Origin: Actinobacillus indolicus
GTDB lineage: Bacteria; Pseudomonadota; Gammaproteobacteria; Enterobacterales; Pasteurellaceae
Direction of reading: 5' to 3'
Assembly: GCF_004519515.1 (NCBI RefSeq)
Contig: NZ_CP038145.1
Span: 1,446,001-1,510,000, forward strand
DNA: 64,000 nt
A model generated the notes under the pieces. That model made no database searches. It was not told the origin of the DNA and was given only the letters and a program-made list of their open reading frames with translations. Of this stretch, positions 23,934 through 31,766 are shown piece after piece (the first letter of the stretch is position 1; the number at the start of each line of letters is the position of its first letter). The translations under genes were made by a program, and so were the position numbers.

Positions 23934-26249
23934 ATGATCGTTGATCCAAATTACCAAAAAGAACTCGAGAAATATGAGAACCCTGTGCCAAGCAGGGAAT
24001 TTATTTTACAAACCATTCGTGACTATGACGCTCCGATGAGTAGAGAAGAGTTGCTTGAGGCGTTTCATCTTTATGATGAAGAACGTCAAGAAGCGGTTCG
24101 TCGTCGTTTGCGTGCGATGGAAAATGATGGGCAGTTAGTTTTCACTAAGAAAAAACGTTATGCCTTGCCTGAAAAAATGGACTTAATCAAAGGCACGGTG
24201 ATTGGACACCGTGATGGCTACGGCTTTTTGCAAGTTGAAGGAGATGATGATTGGTTTATCCCGAATAGTCAGATGATCCGTGTGATGCACGGTGATTTTG
24301 TGCTGGCTCAACCGAATGGGATTGACCGTCGTGGGCGTAAAGAAGTACGGATTGTGCGTGTGCTTGAAGCACGCAAAAAGCAGATTGTTGGACGTTTTTT
24401 CACTGAGAGCGGTATCAATTATGTGGTGCCTGATGATAGTCGTATCAATCAGGATATTTTGATCCCTGAAGAACATCGTCTAGGGGCGAGAATGGGGCAA
24501 GTGGTTGTAGTTGAACTTCAGCCACGCAAAGCAGATTTCAAACGCCCTGTTGGTGTGATTACGGAAATTCTAGGGGATAATCTTGCACCAGGTATGGAAA
24601 TCGAAATCGCTCTGCGTAACCACGATATTCCGCACATTTGGCCAGAAGGTGTGGAAAAACAGGTGCGTCAATTTAGCGAAGAAGTCCCAGAAGAAGCCAA
24701 AATCGGTCGGGTTGATCTACGTGGCTTGCCGTTGGTAACAATTGATGGCGAAAGTGCGAGAGATTTTGATGATGCGGTGTTCTGTCAAAAAGAGAGCAAC
24801 GGCTGGCGTTTGTGGGTGGCGATTGCAGATGTGAGTTACTATGTTCGCCCGAAAACTGCCCTTGATCTTGAAGCACAACAGCGTGGTAATTCGGTCTATT
24901 TCCCTAATCGTGTGATCCCGATGTTACCTGAAGTGTTATCAAATGGGTTATGTTCATTAAATCCGCAAGTAGATCGGCTCTGCTTAGTGGCAGAAATGGT
25001 GGTGTCTGAAAGCGGTAAGTTACTGGGTTATAAATTCTATGAAGCGGTGATGAACTCGCACGCTCGCTTAACTTATACAAAAGTGTGGAACATATTGGAA
25101 GGCGACGAAGCACTTCGTGAGCGTTATTTTTATCTTGTGCCACATTTGGAAGAGTTGCACGCAATGTATAAGGTATTGCTGAATACTCGCCACCAACGTG
25201 GTGCGATTGAGTTTGAAACGGTAGAAAATCAATTTATTTTCAATCCACAAGGGCGGATTGAACGCATTGAGCCTGTGATCCGCAATGATGCACATAAAAT
25301 CATTGAAGAGTGTATGATTTTAGCCAACATTGCTTCTGCTCGTTTTGTGGAAGAAGCAAATGAACCAGCCTTATTCCGTATTCACGCTCAACCGAGTGAA
25401 GAGAAGCTCACTAGTTTCCGTACTTTCTTAAAAGAGTGTGGTTTATGCTTAAATGGCGGTTTGCGTCCAACACCAAAAGATTACGCCGAGTTGCTAGAAC
25501 AGGTCAAAGAACGTCCTGATGCTGAATTAATTCAGACAATGTTACTTCGCTCTCTCAAACAAGCGGTCTATTCCCCTGATAATGAAGGACATTTTGGCTT
25601 GGCATTGACGGAATATGCCCATTTCACTTCTCCGATCCGCCGTTATCCTGATTTGTTATTGCATCGTGCCATTAAGTATTTGATTGAAAAGGAAAAAGGC
25701 AACAAGCGTCACTATACTGACGGCGGTGGCTATCACTATCAGCTCGACGATATGGATATTTTCGGTGAAAAATGTTCTGCAACGGAACGTCGAGCAGACG
25801 AAGCTACACGAGAAGTGGCTGATTGGCTGAAATGTGAATATATGCAAGATCATATCGGCGAAGTGTTTGACGGCGTGATTTCCAGCGTAACGGGCTTTGG
25901 TTTGTTTGTTAAACTCAATGAACTGCTGATCGACGGTTTAGTCCACATTTCAACGTTGGATAACGGCTATTACCATTTCGACAGCGACCGCCAGCGTCTT
26001 GTCGGCGAAAACGGCGTAATGTACCGCTTGGGCGATCCTGTTAGGGTTAAAGTGATCGGGGTAAATCTTGATGATAAAAAAATTGATTTTGCTTTGGTGA
26101 CCAGCTTACGCAAAGCTCGTGGTGAAGGCAAAACAGCGAAGAAAAAAGCGAAGGCAGAAAAGCCTGTGTTTAAGGAAGTTAAGACAATCAAGCCAGAAAA
26201 GACAAAACGTACGGGAAAGGCAACGGGGACGAAGAAAAAGAAAAAATAA
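23934..26249 (+). CDS. rnr: Ribonuclease R
   Basis: RNase R is a processive 3'-5' exoribonuclease that degrades structured RNA and takes part in RNA quality control. The 771 residues show an N-terminal helical/winged region (1-75) and two cold-shock domains (about 80-230, GTVIGHRDGYGFLQVEG). The RNB catalytic domain has the Asp cluster GESARDFDDAV near 275, the C-terminal S1 domain is GEVFDGVISSVTGFGLFVKL near 642, and a Lys-rich tail follows. E. coli RNase R is 813 residues. rlmB, a common downstream neighbour, is not adjacent. Confidence 0.96.
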   Translation: MIVDPNYQKELEKYENPVPSREFILQTIRDYDAPMSREELLEAFHLYDEERQEAVRRRLRAMENDGQLVFTKKKRYALPEKMDLIKGTVIGHRDGYGFLQVEGDDDWFIPNSQMIRVMHGDFVLAQPNGIDRRGRKEVRIVRVLEARKKQIVGRFFTESGINYVVPDDSRINQDILIPEEHRLGARMGQVVVVELQPRKADFKRPVGVITEILGDNLAPGMEIEIALRNHDIPHIWPEGVEKQVRQFSEEVPEEAKIGRVDLRGLPLVTIDGESARDFDDAVFCQKESNGWRLWVAIADVSYYVRPKTALDLEAQQRGNSVYFPNRVIPMLPEVLSNGLCSLNPQVDRLCLVAEMVVSESGKLLGYKFYEAVMNSHARLTYTKVWNILEGDEALRERYFYLVPHLEELHAMYKVLLNTRHQRGAIEFETVENQFIFNPQGRIERIEPVIRNDAHKIIEECMILANIASARFVEEANEPALFRIHAQPSEEKLTSFRTFLKECGLCLNGGLRPTPKDYAELLEQVKERPDAELIQTMLLRSLKQAVYSPDNEGHFGLALTEYAHFTSPIRRYPDLLLHRAIKYLIEKEKGNKRHYTDGGGYHYQLDDMDIFGEKCSATERRADEATREVADWLKCEYMQDHIGEVFDGVISSVTGFGLFVKLNELLIDGLVHISTLDNGYYHFDSDRQRLVGENGVMYRLGDPVRVKVIGVNLDDKKIDFALVTSLRKARGEGKTAKKKAKAEKPVFKEVKTIKPEKTKRTGKATGTKKKKK

Positions 26250-26391
26250 TTGCAAAATTTTGATAGAAAGTAACCGCTTGTAAATAACAAAACTAGCTAA
26301 GAGTATTTATGTTCTATGCAAAAAATCTGCGGTTATTTCTTTTTAGTCTATTTGGTATAACTTTATTTTAAAGATTGTTTGTATTTAGCTA

Positions 26392-26445
26392 TAAAAAATT
26401 GGCACCCTCACCAATAGATTATTAAGTCTAATTAATGAGGGTGCC
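26392..26445 (-). terminator. Terminator downstream of the ComEA-like gene
   Basis: GGCACCCTCA and TGAGGGTGCC pair across a loop of about 25 nt. Reading the minus strand the stem is followed by AATTTTTTAT, so it mainly serves the leftward gene, with possible weak use by rnr. Confidence 0.65.
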
Positions 26446-26462
26446 GATTAAAATAGTTGTTT

Positions 26463-27017
26463 TTAGAAACTAATTGATGATTTAATTTTAGTTAATGTTG
26501 ACTCACCAATACCTGAGACTTTTGATAATTCAGAAATATCTTTGATCCCACCATTTTTATTACGATAATCGATAATAGCTTGAGCTTTTGCTTCACCAAT
26601 ACCAGGCAATGTTTGTAAAGTTTTTGCATCTGCAGTATTGATGTTTACTTTACTCATTGTTGATGATTTTACCGTATTTTTTACTGATGTAGCTTTAGTT
26701 GTTGCTTCTGTTTTTGCTGTATTTACTGCATTTGTTGCAGAAGTTTTAGCAGTGCTAACTTTAGATGTTACGCTCTCTTTTGACGAATTTACTACATTAG
26801 TTGCTGTGGTTTTAGTTGTAGTCACTTTTTCTGTGACAGCGTTCTTCAACGAAGAAGAAGCATCTGTTGCTGTTGATTTAGCAGAAGTTTTAGCAGATGT
26901 TACCACTTGTGTTGCACTTTCTTTCATTGTCGCTAATGGATTGGCGGTTTCTGCAAATGACATTGACGAGATTGCCATGGTAATTCCGAGTGTAAGTAAT
27001 GATTTTAATGATTTCAT
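26463..27017 (-). CDS. ComEA-family DNA-binding protein with long repetitive linker
   Basis: The 184-residue precursor has a signal peptide cleaved after about SMSFA (residue 22). A low-complexity Ala/Thr/Ser/Lys/Val segment follows (about 28-118), with recurring SAKTSATNAVNTAKT-like units. The C-terminal domain has twin helix-hairpin-helix motifs (VNINTADAKTLQTLPGIGEAKA and ISELSKVSGIG, 123-184). ComEA proteins bind incoming double-stranded DNA in the periplasm during natural transformation, consistent with the many uptake signals here. Simple gammaproteobacterial ComEA proteins are about 90-120 residues, so the roughly 90-residue linker is unusual. It could hold the HhH domain away from the membrane. 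Confidence 0.85.
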   Translation of the reverse strand: MKSLKSLLTLGITMAISSMSFAETANPLATMKESATQVVTSAKTSAKSTATDASSSLKNAVTEKVTTTKTTATNVVNSSKESVTSKVSTAKTSATNAVNTAKTEATTKATSVKNTVKSSTMSKVNINTADAKTLQTLPGIGEAKAQAIIDYRNKNGGIKDISELSKVSGIGESTLTKIKSSISF

Positions 27018-27105
27018 AGAAAATCCTTATAAAAAATAAATGATGGTTAAAAAACTCTAGTTAAGACTATCAATATGATAAAAAAGTTCCTGATTGAACA
27101 ACAAA

Positions 27106-28536
27106 TTAAACTTTTTCTTTACTTTCTAAGTAATTTCCAAACAAAAATGCCACTAATCCAATACATAATGATGGAACGATCACGTGAAAGTTTAAAATTT
27201 TAATACTAAAGACTGTCATTCCCACGTAGCTTGTTAATCCCGCTACCATAGACCACAATGCACCTGTGGCATTCGCTTTTTTCCAGAACAGTCCTAAGAC
27301 AATCACCCATAAGAATGTGGCCTCTAAGCCACCTAATGAAAGTAAATTTAGCCAGATTAACATTTCAGGGGGATTAATAGAGGCAAACACTAAAAAGATA
27401 CAAATAGCCAAGGTTGTTGTCGTAGAGAAGTATTTAATTTTCTTCTCATCATTAATGGCATTAGGTTTAATGGCCAAGTAAAGATCTTTAATCAATGTTG
27501 AAGATGATTGAATCAACATAGAATCAATTGACGACATAATGGCTGCCATTGGTGCAGCTAAAAAGATACCTGCAACAACAGGCGGTAAAACTTGCATCAT
27601 TAATGTAGGAATGACCTGATCGGCAACTTTTAAATCTGGTAATAATGCTCTCCCTAATGTTCCAGCAAGATGCATACCAAACATTAAAATCACAACGACT
27701 ACAGTACCAATAATTAATGCTCGATGTAATGCTTTGCTGTCCTTGTACGCCATACTTCGTACCGCAAGGTGAGGCAATCCAATTAAACCAAAGCAGACTA
27801 ACACCCAAAAGGATGTCATAAAGGTAAAATCTAATGGACGTTCATCAATGCCGTAAGGCTCGATCAGTTGTGGGTTAATAATTTCTAATTGATTGATCGT
27901 ATTTTCAACGCCTCCAGTAGCATAAATAACACCACCGAGTAATAACAGTGTACCTAATACCATCACTAATCCTTGAACGGTATCGGTCAATACAACTGCA
28001 CGGAATCCACCAATGAAAGTATAGATCCCTACAGTGATTGCAAAGATAAGAATAGAGGTGGAATAAGAGATGCCTAATGTCGTTTCAAGTAAACGTCCCG
28101 CGCCAATAAATTGAACGGTCATCATGGCAAAGAATGAGAGCAATAATGCAAAGCTGGAGAGCCAAACAACAAAGCGATTTTGATAGCGAGCGAATAAAAT
28201 ATCATTGATCGTCACGCTGTTTGTTTGGCGAGCAAGCATGGCTAATTTTTTTCCAACAACGCCCAAAGAGAGTAATACCGCAGGGACTTGAATCATCGCA
28301 AGTAAAACCCAGCCTAATCCATATTTATAGGCCGCACCAGGACCTCCAATAAAGCTACTTGCACCAACGTAGGTGGCTGCTGTTGTCATAGCGAGAACAA
28401 AGCCAGACATGGAACGTCCGCCCACGTAATATTCTGATAAGAAACTACCGCTTGTACGTTGGCGGTAAGCATAGTACGCCACACCAAATACAAAAATTAA
28501 GTAGGCAATAAGGGGAAGTAACATCTCAAGATTCAT
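27106..28536 (-). CDS. panF: Sodium/pantothenate symporter
   Basis: PanF imports pantothenate with Na+ and belongs to the sodium:solute symporter (SSS) family. The 476 residues give about 13 hydrophobic segments with SSS signatures such as YYVGGRSMSGFVLAMTTAAT (residues 36-55) and GGFRAVVLTDTVQGLVM (about 177). It overlaps the preceding yhdT gene by 11 bp, the standard arrangement, so translation is probably coupled. prmA, which often follows panF, is not present. Confidence 0.93.
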   Translation of the reverse strand: MNLEMLLPLIAYLIFVFGVAYYAYRQRTSGSFLSEYYVGGRSMSGFVLAMTTAATYVGASSFIGGPGAAYKYGLGWVLLAMIQVPAVLLSLGVVGKKLAMLARQTNSVTINDILFARYQNRFVVWLSSFALLLSFFAMMTVQFIGAGRLLETTLGISYSTSILIFAITVGIYTFIGGFRAVVLTDTVQGLVMVLGTLLLLGGVIYATGGVENTINQLEIINPQLIEPYGIDERPLDFTFMTSFWVLVCFGLIGLPHLAVRSMAYKDSKALHRALIIGTVVVVILMFGMHLAGTLGRALLPDLKVADQVIPTLMMQVLPPVVAGIFLAAPMAAIMSSIDSMLIQSSSTLIKDLYLAIKPNAINDEKKIKYFSTTTTLAICIFLVFASINPPEMLIWLNLLSLGGLEATFLWVIVLGLFWKKANATGALWSMVAGLTSYVGMTVFSIKILNFHVIVPSLCIGLVAFLFGNYLESKEKV

Positions 28537-28765
28537 CTTTGCCCTCTAAATCAATCTCTCTAAAACAGCATTTAACAACCATAGCAATCGCTAGAGTAAA
28601 TAAGATAGGTAAATAGATACAAGCGAGTTCAAACCAAATCGGAAAGCCTAAAATGCCCCTTCCTGTTGGAGAAAAATAAGCAAATCCTGTCCACCCTAAT
28701 ATGTAGAATAGTGTTAACCATAATGCCCAACGGACTTCTTGACTAATTTGTTGTGAAATTTTCAT
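28526..28765 (-). CDS. yhdT: YhdT family membrane protein
   Basis: The 79-residue protein has two hydrophobic segments (about 14-31 and 42-66) and the conserved RWALWLTLFYILGW start of YhdT/DUF997 proteins. These are almost always encoded just upstream of panF and may assist it; the role is unproven. Here the stop codon overlaps the panF start. A terminator hairpin separates it from metJ upstream, so yhdT-panF needs its own promoter. Confidence 0.9.
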   Translation of the reverse strand: MKISQQISQEVRWALWLTLFYILGWTGFAYFSPTGRGILGFPIWFELACIYLPILFTLAIAMVVKCCFREIDLEGKDES

Positions 28766-28778
28766 ATTATTCCTTTAA

Positions 28779-28802
28779 AACAAAACCTCGCATGTGCGAG
28801 GC
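28779..28802 (-). terminator. Rho-independent terminator of metJ
   Basis: CCTCGCATGTGCGAGG is a perfect 16-bp palindrome. On the minus strand it is followed by TTTTGTTTT, directly after metJ and before yhdT. Confidence 0.82.
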
Positions 28803-28813
28803 TTAGGTTTAGC

Positions 28814-29131
28814 TTAATATTGCCACTCATCGGGGTCAATGCCCATTTTTCGCATTTTCTCTTTAGCTTCTTCTGGAATTTCATCATGGCGCTCTTTCAT
28901 CAGATCTTCATCCGTCGGAAGTGGCTGACCTGTGAAAGCATGAAGAAAGGCTTCACACAACAATTCACTGTTTGTTGCATGACGAAGATTACGGATTTGA
29001 CGACGTGTACGTTCATTCGTCAAAATTTCCAATACTTTAATTGGAATAGAGACTGTGATTTTTTTAACTTGTTCGCTCTTTTTACCGTGCTCTGCATAAG
29101 GGCTAATATATTCACCGTTCCAATCTGCCAT
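28814..29131 (-). CDS. metJ: Methionine repressor MetJ
   Basis: MetJ is a ribbon-helix-helix repressor that binds met boxes with S-adenosylmethionine as co-repressor. The 105 residues are nearly those of E. coli MetJ (104): the beta-ribbon KKITVSIPIKVLEIL (about 23-37), ERTRRQIRNLRHATNSELLC, and the SAM pocket region with FLHAFTGQPLP. Tandem met boxes lie 60-83 bp upstream, so the gene is probably autoregulated. It has its own terminator. Confidence 0.97.
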   Translation of the reverse strand: MADWNGEYISPYAEHGKKSEQVKKITVSIPIKVLEILTNERTRRQIRNLRHATNSELLCEAFLHAFTGQPLPTDEDLMKERHDEIPEEAKEKMRKMGIDPDEWQY

Positions 29132-29190
29132 GGATTATCTACCTTAAGTTCAATCAAGTGGCGTATATTCTAATCAAAACAGCGGTATAT

Positions 29191-29214
29191 CGCAATCTAG
29201 ACGTCTAGATTTCT
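29191..29214. promoter_or_regulatory. Tandem met boxes (MetJ operator)
   Basis: A perfect consensus met box AGACGTCT lies at 29199-29206, flanked by weaker 8-bp copies CGCAATCT (29191-29198) and AGATTTCT (29207-29214, 6 of 8 matches). The central part forms the perfect 18-bp palindrome AATCTAGACGTCTAGATT. MetJ binds two or more adjacent 8-bp boxes. The position upstream of metJ indicates autoregulation. Confidence 0.85.
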
Positions 29215-29224
29215 TAAAGACAAT

Positions 29225-29253
29225 AAAAAAGGCGACACAAAGTCGCCTATTTT
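29225..29253 (-). terminator. Rho-independent terminator of acpP
   Basis: GGCGAC and GTCGCC (29231-29236, 29242-29247) form a stem with flanking A/T pairs. On the minus strand it ends in a run of T directly after acpP. Confidence 0.85.
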
Positions 29254-29264
29254 TAGAATAAATC

Positions 29265-29495
29265 TTATTGATTGTTTTGAACGTAATCAATCGCAGATTG
29301 AACAGTCGTGATTTTTTCTGCTTCTTCATCTGGAATTTCGATATCGAATTCTTCTTCTAAAGCCATCACTAACTCAACAGTGTCAAGAGAGTCTGCACCT
29401 AAATCTTCGATGAAAGAAGCTTCTGGTTTTACATCTTCTGCTTTTGCACCAAGTTGATCAACGATAATTTTTTTTACGCGTTCTTCAATGCTCAT
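29265..29495 (-). CDS. acpP: Acyl carrier protein
   Basis: The 76-residue acidic protein carries growing acyl chains in fatty-acid synthesis. The phosphopantetheine-attachment Ser is in GADSLDTVELVMALEEEF (Ser36 in the DSL motif). Length and sequence are those of standard AcpP. It is monocistronic here, between a terminator and a long upstream region. The usual neighbours fabD, fabG and fabF are not adjacent. Confidence 0.97.
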   Translation of the reverse strand: MSIEERVKKIIVDQLGAKAEDVKPEASFIEDLGADSLDTVELVMALEEEFDIEIPDEEAEKITTVQSAIDYVQNNQ

Positions 29496-29849
29496 TTTTT
29501 GTTTCCTATGTGTATAAATTCGCTAAGTGCGAGAGTTGATATAGTGTAAAGGAAAATTTGCTAAATTCAAGCCTTTTAATACAAGTCGAACCAGCCCGTA
29601 TTTTCCACAACACCAGAACTAAGTTTCGCTATGTTTAGCGAAAAATCGGGCGTAATTCTAACATTATGCTTAGGGATTATCCATAGTGGATTTTTGATCG
29701 AATCGGCATTTCACTAAAATTACCTAAAACAAACGGTCAGATTTTAGGATTTTTTTGCAATTTGCAAAATTCTTTGTCGATCTGACCGCTTTTTGATTTA
29801 AAATACCGCCCATTTCGTTTTATAGAATTGATACAAATAGGATAAATAA
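29496..29849. other. Intergenic region between acpP and proS
   Basis: No gene is seen in this 354-bp divergent region. Near acpP lies a hairpin, TTTCGCTA/TTAGCGAAA (29624-29643), enclosed by a weak CCCG...CGGG pairing (29595-29651). Nearer proS is an inverted pair of uptake-signal-like cores, AAACGGTCAGAT (29731-29742) and ATCTGACCGCT (29780-29790), which can form a stem followed by TTTT. The promoters of both genes must lie here. Confidence 0.6.
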
Positions 29850-31565
29850 ATGCGTACAAGTCAATATCTCTTTTCAACCTTGAAAGAAACCCCGAACGAT
29901 GCTCAAGTCGTTAGCCATCAGTTAATGTTGCGTGCTGGTATGATCCGACCGCTTGCATCAGGAATGTATAACTGGTTGCCAACTGGGTTGCGTGTGTTGA
30001 AAAAAGTGGAAAATATTATTCGTGAAGAGATGAATAAAAGCGGTGCTTTAGAAGTAGAAATGCCTGTGGTGCAACCAGCGGATTTATGGGTTGAGTCTGA
30101 GCGTTGGGAAGATTACGGCCCTGAGTTACTGCGTTTTAAAGATCGTGGCGATCGCCCGTTCGTATTAGGCCCGACCCACGAAGAGGTGATTACGGATTTA
30201 GTGCGTCGTGAAGTGAGTTCATATAAACAACTTCCGTTAAACCTATACCAAATTCAAACCAAATTCCGTGACGAAGTGCGCCCACGTTTTGGGGTAATGC
30301 GTGGACGTGAGTTTTTAATGAAAGACGCTTACTCATTCCACACCAGCAAAGAGTCTCTTCAAGAAACCTACGATGTGATGCACCAAACTTATAGCAATAT
30401 TTTCACTCGTTTAGGCTTAGATTTCCGTCCTGTTGCAGCAGATACGGGGTCTATTGGCGGTTCGGCATCACACGAATTTCAGGTGTTGGCACAAAGCGGT
30501 GAAGATGATGTCGTGTTCTCAACCGAATCAGACTATGCGGCAAATATTGAGCTTGCAGAAGCGATTGCAGTCGGCGAGCGTCAAGCCCCAACGGCAGAAA
30601 TGACCCTTGTAGATACGCCAAATGCAAAAACCATTGCAGAACTCGTTGAGCAGTTCAATCTACCAATTGAAAAAACGGTGAAAACCTTGATTGTAAAAGG
30701 TGCAAGTGAAGAACAGCCGTTAGTGGCGTTAGTTATCCGTGGCGACCACGAACTCAATGAAATCAAAGCGGTGAAATGCGAAGAAGTGGCGGAGCCGTTT
30801 GAATTTGCTGATGAAGCGGAAATCAAAGCGAAAATCGGTACGGGAGTAGGTTCGTTAGGCCCTGTGAATATGCCAATTCCAGTAATTATCGACAGAAGTG
30901 TGGCGTTAATGAGCGACTTTGGTGCAGGGGCGAACATTGACGGTAAACACTACTTCAACATCAACTGGGAACGTGATGTCGCTTTACCAAAAATTGCAGA
31001 TTTGCGTAATGTGGTGGAAGGCGATCCAAGCCCGGACGGTAAAGGTACGCTGTTAATCAAACGTGGTATCGAAGTGGGTCATATTTTCCAACTTGGCACA
31101 AAATATTCTGAAGCGATGAAAGCGACAGTGCAAGGTGAAGATGGCCGTCCACAAACAATGATTATGGGTTGCTATGGTATCGGTGTTACTCGTGTCGTTG
31201 CAGCAGCAATTGAACAGCACCACGATGAACGAGGGATCATTTGGCCGACCGATGCGATTGCACCGTTCACTGTCGCAGTTGTGCCGATGAATATGCACAA
31301 GTCTGAAAGTGTCGCAACCTTTGCGGAAGATCTGTATAAAACCTTACGTTCACAAGGCGTTGATGTGATTTTCGACGACCGTAAAGAACGCCCAGGTGTG
31401 ATGTTTGCCGATATGGAACTGATCGGTGTGCCACATATGGTGGTTATCGGTGAGAAAAACCTTGAAAATGGCGAAATTGAGTATAAAAACCGCCGTACAG
31501 GTGAGAAACAGATGATTGCCAAAGAGCAGTTGTTGGATTTCTTGAAAGGGCAGGTTAAGGCGTAA
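29850..31565 (+). CDS. proS: Prolyl-tRNA synthetase (bacterial, with editing domain)
   Basis: This cytosolic class II synthetase charges tRNA-Pro. The 571 residues show motif 1 near EEMNKSGALEVEMPVVQPA, motif 2 in RPRFGVMRGREFLMKDAYSF (about 147-166), and the INS editing domain between motifs 2 and 3 (about 225-400, with KTVKTLIVKG). Motif 3 is GYGIGVTRV-like (MGCYGIGVTRVVAA), and an anticodon-binding domain follows from about 470. Length is that of E. coli ProS (572). Confidence 0.97.
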   Translation: MRTSQYLFSTLKETPNDAQVVSHQLMLRAGMIRPLASGMYNWLPTGLRVLKKVENIIREEMNKSGALEVEMPVVQPADLWVESERWEDYGPELLRFKDRGDRPFVLGPTHEEVITDLVRREVSSYKQLPLNLYQIQTKFRDEVRPRFGVMRGREFLMKDAYSFHTSKESLQETYDVMHQTYSNIFTRLGLDFRPVAADTGSIGGSASHEFQVLAQSGEDDVVFSTESDYAANIELAEAIAVGERQAPTAEMTLVDTPNAKTIAELVEQFNLPIEKTVKTLIVKGASEEQPLVALVIRGDHELNEIKAVKCEEVAEPFEFADEAEIKAKIGTGVGSLGPVNMPIPVIIDRSVALMSDFGAGANIDGKHYFNINWERDVALPKIADLRNVVEGDPSPDGKGTLLIKRGIEVGHIFQLGTKYSEAMKATVQGEDGRPQTMIMGCYGIGVTRVVAAAIEQHHDERGIIWPTDAIAPFTVAVVPMNMHKSESVATFAEDLYKTLRSQGVDVIFDDRKERPGVMFADMELIGVPHMVVIGEKNLENGEIEYKNRRTGEKQMIAKEQLLDFLKGQVKA

Positions 31566-31670
31566 TAACAAAGTGAGTTTAAGTAGAGCTAACATCTTAT
31601 AACATAATGCTGATTTTACGATGATTTTTAGCAATTGTTTTATCTACGCTAGCTTCTATTATACTTAGTG

Positions 31671-31700
31671 AAAACGGACATCAATTGATGTCCGTTTTTT
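31671..31700 (+). terminator. Rho-independent terminator after proS
   Basis: AAAACGGACATC and GATGTCCGTTTT form a 12-bp stem with an almost absent loop (AATT), ending in TTTTTT. It lies 105 bp after the stop codon and can also act for carB on the other strand. Confidence 0.88.
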
Positions 31701-31766
31701 GTTGATGGTGAGAAACTATATAAAAATGACTATTTGTATAACTCTCCTGATAAAAGTTAGACTTAT

